A stretch of DNA of 25,867 nt from a virus, in IMG/VR virus record IMGVR_UViG_3300002514_000213, positions 1 to 25,867 of that record; one strand, written 5' to 3'. The notes under the pieces are model-generated. The model searched no databases, was not told the DNA's origin, and was given only the letters and a program-made list of their open reading frames with translations. A program made the translations under genes and the position numbers. Shown piece after piece: positions 1 through 8,992 of this stretch; position 1 is the first letter of the stretch, and the number at the start of each line of letters is the position of its first letter.

Positions 1-85
1 CTGATGTCATTTGTGGTTTTGTGGAACCACCACTTTGTTTGTTTTTCTCGTATTGAGCTAAAACCGCATCTAAACTATTACTCAT
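1..85 (-). CDS. Start of probable gp32-like ssDNA-binding protein (partial)
   Basis: An open frame runs leftward from an ATG at 85 and leaves the window after 28 codons. The visible N-terminus starts MSNSLDAVLAQYEKNK and continues with a Ser/Gly/Thr/Lys-rich linker. This short helix plus flexible basic linker is what I recall from the N-termini of gp32 single-strand DNA-binding proteins of marine T4-like phages, but 28 residues are too few to prove it. Supporting context: the leader is AU-rich and carries TTAA repeats just before the start, as in T4 gene 32, where gp32 binds its own leader to repress translation. There is no Shine-Dalgarno sequence. It could be another small late or replication protein. 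Confidence 0.55.
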   Translation of the reverse strand, partial: MSNSLDAVLAQYEKNKQSGGSTKPQMTS

Positions 86-118
86 AAATTTTTTTTTTAA
101 TAATTAATTAATTAATTT
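86..118 (-). promoter_or_regulatory. AU-rich TTAA-repeat leader of the gp32-like gene
   Basis: On the coding (minus) strand the leader is almost pure A/T: three tandem TTAA units, then TTATTAA, a ten-A run and the start codon. In T4 the gene 32 leader holds an unstructured stretch with UUAAA repeats that gp32 binds cooperatively to block its own translation. The resemblance suggests the same autoregulation. No pseudoknot was identified. Confidence 0.35.
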
Positions 119-121
119 CTA

Positions 122-129
122 TATAAGTA
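122..129 (-). promoter_or_regulatory. Candidate phage promoter box, variant TACTTATA
   Basis: On the minus strand this reads TACTTATA, one mismatch from the TATTTATA box found before other genes here. It lies 36 bp before the ATG of the gp32-like gene. Assignment is by similarity to the other copies only. Confidence 0.3.
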
Positions 130-166
130 TAATAATATTGTTGGGGGATGTCAAATAAAGAATAGG

Positions 167-958
167 TTATTTTACTCCTCTATAATCGTTTCTAATGTCG
201 TCGTCCTCTTCTTCGGGGTCAGCAAAACTTTTCTTTATATCTTCGTCACTATAGTTTTCTACCTCATCTTTGGTTAAGATGTATTGTTTTTTTCCAGATT
301 CTTCAAAACCTTCTTCTTTGTCATTAAAAAAATCACTTAGACTATTACTAAATGGTCCACTATCGTATTTTCTTCTTATTTGTTGTTGTTCTTCTGGTGT
401 TCTTGGTCTGTATTCTTCAAGTTTGTCCTCTAACTTGTCTATTTTACTCATCATACTGTCCATAGATGTTAGATGAGTCTCTAGTTGGGATAGTTTTGAC
501 ATTAAGTCTTCTAGGCTCTCGGTATTTTTAGAAAGTATATCTTGTTGGTCTGAAAGTTCTGCACTTACTTCATCTTGTTTACTTACCAAGTCTGTAACAT
601 CAAGTTCGGTGGTGTCTTCAGTACCCGTATCAATTTCGTCCGTAATATCGATATCATCTACAACACCCTCTTCTTCTCCACCTTCCACTTCTGTGTCTAC
701 TGCCGCCATATCTACATCTTCAGTTTCACCACCTTCCATCTCAGCTTCTGGGTCTAACGGAATATCTAAATCTACTTCTTCTTGTTCCCCCATTTCTTGA
801 CGTGCGTGAAACTTTTTGAGTGTGTCTGAATCTCCTTGTTTACCCATAAACCCTGAACCACCACCTATCATTTGTTGTTCAGTAAGGTTCTCAGAGTTAC
901 GACCAATTTCTTTAAATCGATTTAATTCCTTTAGTAATTCTTCTTTAATGTTATCCAT
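167..958 (-). CDS. Acidic coiled-coil protein, unknown function
   Basis: A 263-residue, very acidic protein that I do not recognise. Residues 1-20 form an amphipathic helix, followed by an LTE tripeptide (about 25-27), a Gly-rich turn and a long Asp/Glu-rich segment (about 58-120). A Ser/Leu/Glu/Lys coiled-coil region follows (about 125-185), then another acidic tail. The composition resembles scaffold or prohead-core proteins such as T4 gp22/gp67/gp68, and LTE fits the T4 prohead-protease consensus (L/I)xE, but both points are inference. Its ATG overlaps the end of the upstream 79-residue gene by 8 bp, so the two are probably co-translated. It lies directly downstream of the baseplate block. 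Confidence 0.8.
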   Translation of the reverse strand: MDNIKEELLKELNRFKEIGRNSENLTEQQMIGGGSGFMGKQGDSDTLKKFHARQEMGEQEEVDLDIPLDPEAEMEGGETEDVDMAAVDTEVEGGEEEGVVDDIDITDEIDTGTEDTTELDVTDLVSKQDEVSAELSDQQDILSKNTESLEDLMSKLSQLETHLTSMDSMMSKIDKLEDKLEEYRPRTPEEQQQIRRKYDSGPFSNSLSDFFNDKEEGFEESGKKQYILTKDEVENYSDEDIKKSFADPEEEDDDIRNDYRGVK

Positions 959-1190
959 TTAATAATTGTTTTACTTGTCCTGAAGGTGACTCAACCTGTA
1001 CTTTTCTATTTATTCTCACACTATTTTCAACTCTTTCTATTAAACCGTCTCTAGTGCGAACTGTGTAACAAATTCCTGTGTCTAAATCACACACTTGTTG
1101 TCCTTCGTCAGTTGTTCCGTTGTCAATTACATTGTCTGTTTTCTTACCTAAGAAATTACCTAATGTTTGTTTTAGTTGTTCTGTAATCAT
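951..1190 (-). CDS. Small protein with N-terminal ITE-helix motif, unknown function
   Basis: A 79-residue hypothetical protein. It begins MITEQLKQTLGNFLG, which resembles the N-terminus of the HAD protein encoded at 15647-16510 (LTEKQLKYVLGSL). The middle holds two cysteines six residues apart (CDLDTGIC), and the C-terminal half looks like a small beta-rich domain ending in a basic segment. No Shine-Dalgarno sequence is present; a TATTTATA box lies 21 bp upstream of the ATG. The gene overlaps the next minus-strand gene by 8 bp. The N-terminal motif could be a head-packaging signal, but the remainder gives no clue to function. Confidence 0.7.
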   Translation of the reverse strand: MITEQLKQTLGNFLGKKTDNVIDNGTTDEGQQVCDLDTGICYTVRTRDGLIERVENSVRINRKVQVESPSGQVKQLLNG

Positions 1191-1211
1191 AATAATTGTG
1201 TTTTTATATTA

Positions 1212-1219
1212 TATAAATA
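1212..1219 (-). promoter_or_regulatory. Candidate phage late promoter box TATTTATA
   Basis: Exact TATTTATA on the minus strand, 21 bp before the ATG at 1190, in the gap after the 2109-residue baseplate gene. Both flanking genes are on the minus strand, so the orientation is unambiguous. Confidence 0.45.
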
Positions 1220-1251
1220 TCAATTAAATCAATAATAGTCAATTTTTATCT

Positions 1252-4200
1252 TTATACCCTGAATATAGGAAGGAAATTTTCTGGTAATAAATACTGTTCT
1301 ACTATTCTACCGTTTCTTTTTACCCCTCTTATAATTTCAAAATGTAAATGTACATCTTTAGATAAACCACTATTTCCCATAATGCCAATTACTTTTCCAG
1401 CAACTGCTCCTGTTCCTGGTGAGGACCAATCTATATTGTAACCGGCTTCGTCATCTGTTATAAAAGGCGGGTTAATTATTGGTTCGTTTTCTCTAAGAAA
1501 AGCGTATCTAGTTTTGTAATACCCTGTTCCGTCATCATCTGGATTACTGTTTATAGTAGTATATATTTCTACATAGTTACCGTACTCACCACAACCATCA
1601 TCTTTTTGTAGGGGTTTACAATTTCTTTTCTGATTGATTATCTTCCCTTTTAATGCCGCATAAACTTTTATTCCGGTTGGTCCCGCAGCTTTGGATACCA
1701 TGCTTGCCTTTGGTGTGACGTCTATTCCTAAGTGTGTTACTTCTGGGTCAACACCTCCCATACTTACCTCAAGATAATCCCACACATCATGCCAAGTTAC
1801 ATTATCACTTTCTAATGTCTTCCAGTTACTACTCTTATCTATATAAAGATTATCAGCTTCTCCTCTAGATAACTGCATTGGTGTAGCACTTAAATTGTCA
1901 TAATATAAATCTATAGGTAATTCTTTTAGTCTTTTTTCTGCCGCTTGATAAAGATTTGAATTTACTCTTTGTACTAAATCGGTAATACTTGGTAGTTCTG
2001 CTAATGGTTGTCTAACTCCTTCAAATGTGGTTTCTATATTATTTGGGGATATATTATGTTCAACACTAACAATCATATACGGACCATTAAACATAGGTAG
2101 GTATCTTAGTTGGAAGTATTGGGTTGGTTGGATTGTTACGTTACCCATCATTGTTATTTTGGCTGAATAGGACCTACTCGCGTAAACATTAAATAATGAT
2201 AGAGAGGCCATAGATGTACTTCCACCACCACCAGAATCAGCCATTGATTGTAGTATTTTATAACTTTCTTCAGTATTTTGATATTCTGATTGGTCAAGGG
2301 TTACTGATTCAAAAATATTCTGATTTGGTATACCGAAATCAACATTGAACCCCATTACCTTGTTAGATAAATTTTTGTTTCCACACGCGGGTCCATTAAG
2401 TGGGTTTGGTGTAGCTCTACCTAAATTATATGAATCATTAGTATACCCATTGTCCTGTGTTTTAACATTAAGTTGTGTAGAACTATTTCCAATATATTGA
2501 CAGAGAAAAGCTGGTCTAGAGTCCAAGTAGTCCACGGTTTGGAATGTTCCAAATAAAGCGTTAGCCTGTTTTTGGGTATTCATTCCTTTTTTTTCTAGAT
2601 TAAAGAAATTAATATAGGATGGTAGGGGTATAAAATTAAAATAATTATTAGCTAGAATAATACTTAAAAAACTATCTACACTCTGGGTTAATGTTCTGGA
2701 ATTTTTATTAGCGAATGGGGAGTCTAATAGGATAATATCCCATATATCTATAACAGCTTCACTCCCAATATCTCGATTAGCTTTGTCTAAAAATAAAAAC
2801 TTCTCAAATAAAGTTTGATTATTTAGTGTTGGTATTCCCGCTATCCACCTATCATTAAGTTTTTTAAAACTGTTGTATAAGCTTAACTTTAGGTTATCTC
2901 CTTTTATCTCTGACCTATCATCGGTAGGGGGTGGAGTGCTTATGTTGATAATTTCTGAAGGATTTTCTTTAATATTTTTTTGTGCTGACTTAACCAAATC
3001 ATTTATGTACTGGTCAGATATGGTATCTAGATTACTAATCTGGGACATAAAAATTCCAATATAATCACGTGCAGTAACATATCCTTGTTCTGCACAGTAT
3101 GAACCGTATAACCTAATTAATGGTGCAAATCTTTTAATATTTACGCTATTAAAAGTAATTCCTTCTAAGGGGTAATTAATCTCCATAAAGAAACTATATA
3201 ATGGATTTGTGTCATCTGTTGGTACGAGTATATTAAATTGACTGGATGATTGTGAAAAATATTCTCCTACGTATATTCGCATGTCTTGATATTCTACTGG
3301 GTTACCTATGAAAAATCCACCTGCTGATGGAATGGTAGTGGTGCTAGAAGTATAAGTCCCGAATGTTTGTGTGATTTGGTATGAAACTGGTTTGCCTATC
3401 GGTGAAGAATAATTATAATGTAATTGTGTAATATCTTGTAGTAATGAAGAGTTGTTAACTACCGCGTTTAAATTTGTTGTGGTTTTGTGTGAATATTGTA
3501 TAGTGGTTTGTAAAAATTCATTAATAAGTACACTTATTTTTCGTGTTTGAGCGAATGCTAAGGCTGTGCTAAAATTACCCGAAGCTGCGGTTGCTGCATC
3601 AACCCACTTATCTTCAACAACACAAAAATCTTTTATAGCTTGCTTCATAGTCCAAGGTACGTCTCCACTACCTTCCGTGCTACTAAATATTTCAAATAAC
3701 TTCTCAAACCCGTCTAATTGTTCCGTATTAAACACACCACGCAGGTCCTCTATGTTAGAATAGGCTCCGTCTTCTTTAAACTGCCAATCGGTTTGTTCGT
3801 CTTTGTGGATGTCAATTAATTTAAAGTATTCTGCCGCTGTAGGTTTGTATACACCTCTATTAACAAAATATCCGTAATTGGACATTCCCCAGAATAATCT
3901 ACACGCTCCATTGTGTAAAGCTCTATTACTATATAAAGGAGCGTCATATGTATTAGCGTCAGTTTGGTCTAGTCCTCCGGAAGAAGGGAATAGAACATAA
4001 TATTGACCAGGACTCTCGGTGTTAGTGAATTTAACCTTTTCACTCTCATTTATAATATTATTTGAGTCTAGATATACATCGTAAAACTGTATAGTAGAAT
4101 TGTCCGTTGTAGCATTAAATGATATCTTTGTGTTATTACGTATTGTTAGTGGTGCGGCAGGAATAATAGTATTTAAGGTTAGGGTAGCGGGTATGTAGGC

Positions 4201-7200
4201 TGTAGAGTTAGTTGTTATATAGTGAATTGCACCTATTATATTTGGGTAAACTCCTACTTGCATAATATTATTAACTACTTGTTGGGATGTGTATTGGAAG
4301 GTTATACCTCCCTCAACGTACGTATATTGTGTAGCCAAACTACCCCCAACTTCATCATATACGTATGCTGGTCCTGTTGCCCCAAAAATTGTAGAGACAG
4401 TACCAACATCCCCCCAAATTTCACTTAAAGGGTCCGCTACTCCAGTTGCAGACCTTACACTATCTTTGTATCTCCACCATATCGACCCTATCTTTAATAA
4501 CAATGATAGTGGTACTTCATGTAAAGCTGGCATTTGATTAAAAAGTTGTGATATATAGTCCCCAAACCTTAATCCTGTTTCAGATGGTCCTGAGGTGTCA
4601 AACATAGCTTTCTCTCTAAATGTTGGTAGTGGCAATGAGTTTAGGAAAAGGTACGCGGCTTTCTTATATGGATGATTTACATTTAATTTCTCTTTATTGA
4701 CCCCATCTAGTAGTGCGTTAATAAAATAAGGTGTATTCATCATAGAGGTTAACCTAGTTTTAGCGTTATCTAATGTAAGTGGAGCAACATTAGGTGCTAT
4801 TCCCGATTGTGTGGGGTTAAATAAAATTTCCCCTTCTGTTACTAGTTTTGTATTATTAGGTGCTCCGCCTCCATCACCTAAAATTCTATCGTAAAATTCA
4901 TCAACAGCGTTTGGGTTATTTAACTCGTCACTATTAAAGTACCTATCCATACAAATATGAAAGTTTTCTAATGCTATCTCTGTATTATTAACCATTTTGG
5001 TTCCTAATGTAGTAAAATATAGTGTATCAACTGTTTCACTTAATATATTGTTACCCATAATGTTGTAGGTTAAATTGTTATAGATAGTAAAAAAATCATG
5101 AACCCCATTAGGTATATTAGCTCCATTTGCCATATTCACTTTCGCCCATCCTCCAAATATCATTGGAGCTACATCAAAAAACCCATTACCCTTGGTTATC
5201 TTAAGAGCTTTGTCATTAAGTTTCCATTGTTCGGACAAAATATCTACATTCATTTGTTGTGGAAAATCGAATGTTGGTCCTCCGACTAATCCACCTGTAA
5301 CTACTCCACCCCACAAGTACATCTGATATCTTTCTGGTGCTGCTTGTTTGAGTACCATATCTATATATTCCCTTGGGTTGTTCATATCTCTAAAAATCTG
5401 TGTGGTAGATGTAAATTTTTTAATTTGATTGTATAGATTTCTTCCTTCGTATGATGATAATTCCCCAATTATAGCTTCTCCCACTTCTATTGGGATTGAG
5501 GCATTACCAGGGATAGCGTGTCGTGTTAAAAGACTGCCGAAGAGTATAGCTGCTTGAGCTCTGTCTAATATTTCAAACCAAACATCTACATTGTCTAAGG
5601 AACTATAGGGTACATCAATAGGTGGATAATCTAAGATATTATTTATAGGGGTGAAATTTTTCTGTAACCCATCATTTGTGGTAGGAGCCATAAATGTTGA
5701 GAATTTATAATTGGTGCTCTTCGTGTACTCTTCTACAAACTCCACTTCAGGCCATACTTTTTTATTTGAGCTGTCTAATACATCCATTACTTCTTCGGAA
5801 CCAATATAAGTTAGAACTGAAGAGGTTTGACATTCTGAAACCTCTTTTGTTACATAATATTTAGGCCATGGAAACGCAATTTGGCTATTTTCTGAATTGG
5901 TTTGTGGTATATCGTTTGATACCTTAGCCACTTCTAATCTTTTTTTATTTTGTCGTTGAGCAAAAGCGTTGGTGTGCACATCATCTAGTAACCTTAAAAA
6001 GGTATCTGCCCCAGCAAGAATTACGGCAAAAACATTTCTTATTGTTGGTTTGAATCCTATTTCTGCTTCTAAAGCTAAATTTAATTCGTCACTCATATCT
6101 TCTTCCATCTGTTTTGCTTTACCGTCAAAGAGTTTCTTAGTTTTTTTCCATTGGAAGGTGAATGAGTCTACTCCACCATCAAAACAAAAATAAGGGCTGT
6201 ATTCTTGTGGTAACATTGCAATTGTGGACTCTATGGTTTGTACACCAGTAAGTTGGTTTTTCTTGAATTGATTTACATTAGCGTTGAAGAACTTGGTTGC
6301 TACTGCGTATTTACCGTCTTTTACGGTACTATCTACCCTAAATGTTGGGTTCTGTTGTAATAGTTTTACATATTTAGCTACAATACTATTAAGGTCTTGT
6401 TCAGCTTTCTTCTGTATTTTGTCTTTCTCTTCTTGTTGTTTGGTGGTGTCGGTTATATCATTGGCGGCTCTCATACCTTTTAAAGGAAAGCATTTGGTAC
6501 TTATCGTTGACCCGGTGGTCTCCTCACTAGTAGCTGGTAATTTGATTTGTACATTACGGACACCATTATTGTCTAAGTAGGTGTTCGTCCAACCTTCGGA
6601 CCCCATTATTGCTTGATAAAATTTATCCAGCGTTTTTAAATATTCTAATTTATCTGAAGTGTAGGATAGGTTAGCTTCACCAAAAACCCTACTTAAATCA
6701 TTATCTATAGCTTTTACTTTCTCAATTAATTGAACTATTGTGAGTGTTGGGAAATCGTCATCTATGAGTCCTTTAGCCGCATATAATTTATACACATCAT
6801 TTAAAACTTGCATTCCTTTGGTCCACGTAACATCTCCCGTACTTTCATTTATTGTAGTGGGATACATATATGGAGCGGTTATAGCTTGATGCATATTAAT
6901 ATCCCTTAACAACGCTATATGGTTACCTTTAAAATCACATGTAACTAGATAATCACCCGAAGAGGGGTCAAATCTAGAAACAAATTTATGTAACGTTAGT
7001 TGGTATTGTACCGCTTTACCGTAAAACCCTTTTAGAGTTAACATAAAGACTGGGTATGGCATATGAAAAAATGCAGTATACGGGGTATTAGTTCTTGCTT
7101 GTTCAAATAAGGTTTTACCCCTAATATCAGTAAAATTAATGGTTACTTCAGGTATAAAGGAGGCACTTATTTTTACAGCAATTGATGTTATTCCGAACCC

Positions 7201-7581
7201 CTGGAAATCGTTTTGATTTTCTATTTTCTTGGATATGGTGGACCCATCGTTATCTACTGTTCTTATTTGTTTGTTAGTGTCTGGATTGGTGAACGCTTCG
7301 GTCCAATCTGAATCTAAAAAATCTTTTCCTTCTGGTTTTAAAAAATTTAATTCGCCACTATAGATGTCTACAATAACTTCGGTATCTCCACCACCACCTT
7401 TTATTAATTTACTTCTAGGGGCAATTTTTGCTGTTAAATTAGCGTACATAATTAAATCCTCACTATCGACAACCCTGTCTTTAGTTTGCCCATTTACAGT
7501 AATCTTATTGGGGTCTATAACAACTACATTGTTGCCGACCTGATTAACTGCTATATCTCCGGAATTTAACTTATCTGCCAT
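1252..7581 (-). CDS. Giant baseplate protein with C-terminal M23 peptidase domain
   Basis: A 2109-residue virion protein. The C-terminus carries an M23 (LytM/lysostaphin-type) zinc endopeptidase signature: HLGID (His1950, Asp1954) and HLHFE (His2078, His2080), with the usual Gly-rich surroundings. These are the metal ligands and catalytic His of the family, which cuts peptidoglycan cross-bridges. A segment near residues 1800-1870 (FNGPYMIVSVEHNI, then a TTFEGVRQP turn) resembles beta-barrel hub proteins of contractile tails. The N-terminal 250 residues and the long Asn/Thr/Tyr-rich middle look structural. I infer a baseplate or hub protein that opens the cell wall during injection, doing the job of the gp5 lysozyme in T4. 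The ATG overlaps the gp53-like gene by 11 bp. Confidence 0.85.
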   Translation of the reverse strand: MADKLNSGDIAVNQVGNNVVVIDPNKITVNGQTKDRVVDSEDLIMYANLTAKIAPRSKLIKGGGGDTEVIVDIYSGELNFLKPEGKDFLDSDWTEAFTNPDTNKQIRTVDNDGSTISKKIENQNDFQGFGITSIAVKISASFIPEVTINFTDIRGKTLFEQARTNTPYTAFFHMPYPVFMLTLKGFYGKAVQYQLTLHKFVSRFDPSSGDYLVTCDFKGNHIALLRDINMHQAITAPYMYPTTINESTGDVTWTKGMQVLNDVYKLYAAKGLIDDDFPTLTIVQLIEKVKAIDNDLSRVFGEANLSYTSDKLEYLKTLDKFYQAIMGSEGWTNTYLDNNGVRNVQIKLPATSEETTGSTISTKCFPLKGMRAANDITDTTKQQEEKDKIQKKAEQDLNSIVAKYVKLLQQNPTFRVDSTVKDGKYAVATKFFNANVNQFKKNQLTGVQTIESTIAMLPQEYSPYFCFDGGVDSFTFQWKKTKKLFDGKAKQMEEDMSDELNLALEAEIGFKPTIRNVFAVILAGADTFLRLLDDVHTNAFAQRQNKKRLEVAKVSNDIPQTNSENSQIAFPWPKYYVTKEVSECQTSSVLTYIGSEEVMDVLDSSNKKVWPEVEFVEEYTKSTNYKFSTFMAPTTNDGLQKNFTPINNILDYPPIDVPYSSLDNVDVWFEILDRAQAAILFGSLLTRHAIPGNASIPIEVGEAIIGELSSYEGRNLYNQIKKFTSTTQIFRDMNNPREYIDMVLKQAAPERYQMYLWGGVVTGGLVGGPTFDFPQQMNVDILSEQWKLNDKALKITKGNGFFDVAPMIFGGWAKVNMANGANIPNGVHDFFTIYNNLTYNIMGNNILSETVDTLYFTTLGTKMVNNTEIALENFHICMDRYFNSDELNNPNAVDEFYDRILGDGGGAPNNTKLVTEGEILFNPTQSGIAPNVAPLTLDNAKTRLTSMMNTPYFINALLDGVNKEKLNVNHPYKKAAYLFLNSLPLPTFREKAMFDTSGPSETGLRFGDYISQLFNQMPALHEVPLSLLLKIGSIWWRYKDSVRSATGVADPLSEIWGDVGTVSTIFGATGPAYVYDEVGGSLATQYTYVEGGITFQYTSQQVVNNIMQVGVYPNIIGAIHYITTNSTAYIPATLTLNTIIPAAPLTIRNNTKISFNATTDNSTIQFYDVYLDSNNIINESEKVKFTNTESPGQYYVLFPSSGGLDQTDANTYDAPLYSNRALHNGACRLFWGMSNYGYFVNRGVYKPTAAEYFKLIDIHKDEQTDWQFKEDGAYSNIEDLRGVFNTEQLDGFEKLFEIFSSTEGSGDVPWTMKQAIKDFCVVEDKWVDAATAASGNFSTALAFAQTRKISVLINEFLQTTIQYSHKTTTNLNAVVNNSSLLQDITQLHYNYSSPIGKPVSYQITQTFGTYTSSTTTIPSAGGFFIGNPVEYQDMRIYVGEYFSQSSSQFNILVPTDDTNPLYSFFMEINYPLEGITFNSVNIKRFAPLIRLYGSYCAEQGYVTARDYIGIFMSQISNLDTISDQYINDLVKSAQKNIKENPSEIINISTPPPTDDRSEIKGDNLKLSLYNSFKKLNDRWIAGIPTLNNQTLFEKFLFLDKANRDIGSEAVIDIWDIILLDSPFANKNSRTLTQSVDSFLSIILANNYFNFIPLPSYINFFNLEKKGMNTQKQANALFGTFQTVDYLDSRPAFLCQYIGNSSTQLNVKTQDNGYTNDSYNLGRATPNPLNGPACGNKNLSNKVMGFNVDFGIPNQNIFESVTLDQSEYQNTEESYKILQSMADSGGGGSTSMASLSLFNVYASRSYSAKITMMGNVTIQPTQYFQLRYLPMFNGPYMIVSVEHNISPNNIETTFEGVRQPLAELPSITDLVQRVNSNLYQAAEKRLKELPIDLYYDNLSATPMQLSRGEADNLYIDKSSNWKTLESDNVTWHDVWDYLEVSMGGVDPEVTHLGIDVTPKASMVSKAAGPTGIKVYAALKGKIINQKRNCKPLQKDDGCGEYGNYVEIYTTINSNPDDDGTGYYKTRYAFLRENEPIINPPFITDDEAGYNIDWSSPGTGAVAGKVIGIMGNSGLSKDVHLHFEIIRGVKRNGRIVEQYLLPENFLPIFRV

Positions 7582-7888
7582 AATAGAGGAAGTATTGGTC
7601 TAATTTAGTTTTATATTCCTCTAGTGATTGCATTAATGGAAATGGTACTGTGATAATAGTATTGTCTGGTATATTCCATTCTTGTCCACCAAATTGTGGG
7701 TTTGCTTGCATAATAAGCCAACCATAATAAGGGGAATCATAGAATTGTTGGGATAACTTATCTAACCTTGTTTGCCCTACTTTATAAACTATTCTTCTGT
7801 CACTGGATTTCCTATCCAGACTTATGTGTGGTACCATGACATAATCACCATTAACCACAAACTCACTATATCTATTATAATAACTCAT
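7571..7888 (-). CDS. gp53-like baseplate wedge protein with LysM-like domain
   Basis: A 105-residue protein. Residues about 34-85 form a LysM-like module: YKVGQTRLDKLSQQFY, then the YYGWLIMQAN core and a closing IPDNTIITVPFP strand. T4 gp53 carries such a LysM-like fold and helps lock wedges into the hexagonal baseplate; many myoviruses encode short versions like this. T4 gp53 is about twice as long, so this is a minimal form. It sits between baseplate-size genes, overlaps the start of the 2109-residue gene by 11 bp, and begins 4 bp after the 362-residue gene ends, so it is almost certainly in the baseplate operon. The LysM fold here is more likely structural than peptidoglycan-binding. Confidence 0.7.
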   Translation of the reverse strand: MSYYNRYSEFVVNGDYVMVPHISLDRKSSDRRIVYKVGQTRLDKLSQQFYDSPYYGWLIMQANPQFGGQEWNIPDNTIITVPFPLMQSLEEYKTKLDQYFLYYGR

Positions 7889-7892
7889 ACTC

Positions 7893-8981
7893 TTAACTAA
7901 TATATAATTGTTGCATTGTTTTATAATTAAAACTCACATCTGTGTTCCCTATGTTCATAGAGCGTAAATTATTTACTATTAAATTCTGGGCAGCATAACC
8001 ACTATTGACGGTATATCCTATATCAAAATTATTATAATATTTATTCATCTCCCCATTAAAAATATTGTAACCAAAATTTAAACCTTCAGTAAATCTACTA
8101 TATATAAGATTAACATCGTATCTTACCCATTCTATCACTATATTATTTAATTTTGGTTTAAATTTATTCTGTGTCTTATATGTAAGTCCATTTATGCCAC
8201 TAGAGTCTATTTTTAAAAGTTGTTTATATAAAGTATCTTTTCTATACTCTAGTAATTCTGTTAGATGACTCCGATAGTTTCCACTAAAATTAAATGACAT
8301 CACATCATTTGTGTAGATAATATTAGAAAAGAAAATATATTCATTAGTTCCTGGATAATTTTTAGGGAAGATATTTGTGACGTAATTACTTATATAGTTA
8401 TTTAAATAAGTGTTACTAACATTATAATTATTAGTTAGATTAGTAACATCGGTTGTTGCTGTTAACTGTAAAGCTAATACCCTACCACCATCTTTATTTA
8501 AATATTGTCCGTCATAACTATTAGTAGTTATAAAATTAAGTCTATCTATATTCTGAGTTAACTGATGTTGTTGTCTTCTAAAACTATTAATTATGGTTAA
8601 TAATTGTGTATTAATATTGGTTAGTTGTTGGTCCGCGTATTCATTTAATATTGATTTTATATATTCTTTCTCACTATCTCTGGGAGCGACTAAGTTTAAT
8701 TGTGTTTGTATTGTTGTGGTTTCTCCACTGATATCACTCTTAAGTTGTGTGTAATAACTAGAGATTCTACTTATTATATCTTTAGGTATCCCTACTAGAT
8801 TTGAATTTGTGGCCCCGAATACTCCTGTTGTAAAATTACGAGATACCATTAATTCCTCTACACACCCCATATTGTAATATAAAAATAAATTATTTAATCT
8901 ATTTTTAACATCAAGACCATAAGCTTTGCTGTTGTCAACAAAACTATTTAAAAGCTCTTTATAATTTAAAATTTTTCTCAT
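7893..8981 (-). CDS. Virion structural protein, unknown (baseplate operon)
   Basis: A 362-residue protein that I do not recognise. It is rich in Asn, Tyr, Ile and Thr. A helical part at about residues 85-150 has repeated Gln/Leu/Ile heptad-like spacing; the second half looks beta-rich with many Asn/Tyr/Phe. That composition is common in phage tail-tip and fibre-associated proteins. It sits 11 bp after the 983-residue structural gene and 4 bp before the gp53-like gene, so co-expression with baseplate genes is clear. A possible AGGA Shine-Dalgarno lies 3 bp before the ATG. A wedge or fibre-connector role is inferred from position only. Confidence 0.75.
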   Translation of the reverse strand: MRKILNYKELLNSFVDNSKAYGLDVKNRLNNLFLYYNMGCVEELMVSRNFTTGVFGATNSNLVGIPKDIISRISSYYTQLKSDISGETTTIQTQLNLVAPRDSEKEYIKSILNEYADQQLTNINTQLLTIINSFRRQQHQLTQNIDRLNFITTNSYDGQYLNKDGGRVLALQLTATTDVTNLTNNYNVSNTYLNNYISNYVTNIFPKNYPGTNEYIFFSNIIYTNDVMSFNFSGNYRSHLTELLEYRKDTLYKQLLKIDSSGINGLTYKTQNKFKPKLNNIVIEWVRYDVNLIYSRFTEGLNFGYNIFNGEMNKYYNNFDIGYTVNSGYAAQNLIVNNLRSMNIGNTDVSFNYKTMQQLYIS

Positions 8982-8992
8982 ATTTCCTATTA

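Noticed and set aside
100-118. TTAA repeat as a replication origin
   Set aside because: It is short and lies immediately before a start codon; a translational operator in the leader explains it more simply, and no other origin features are visible.
5640-5647. TATAAATA read on the minus strand, the exact T4 late-promoter box
   Set aside because: It is deep inside the 2109-residue gene with no gene start near it, and its orientation is opposite to the copies found before genes.
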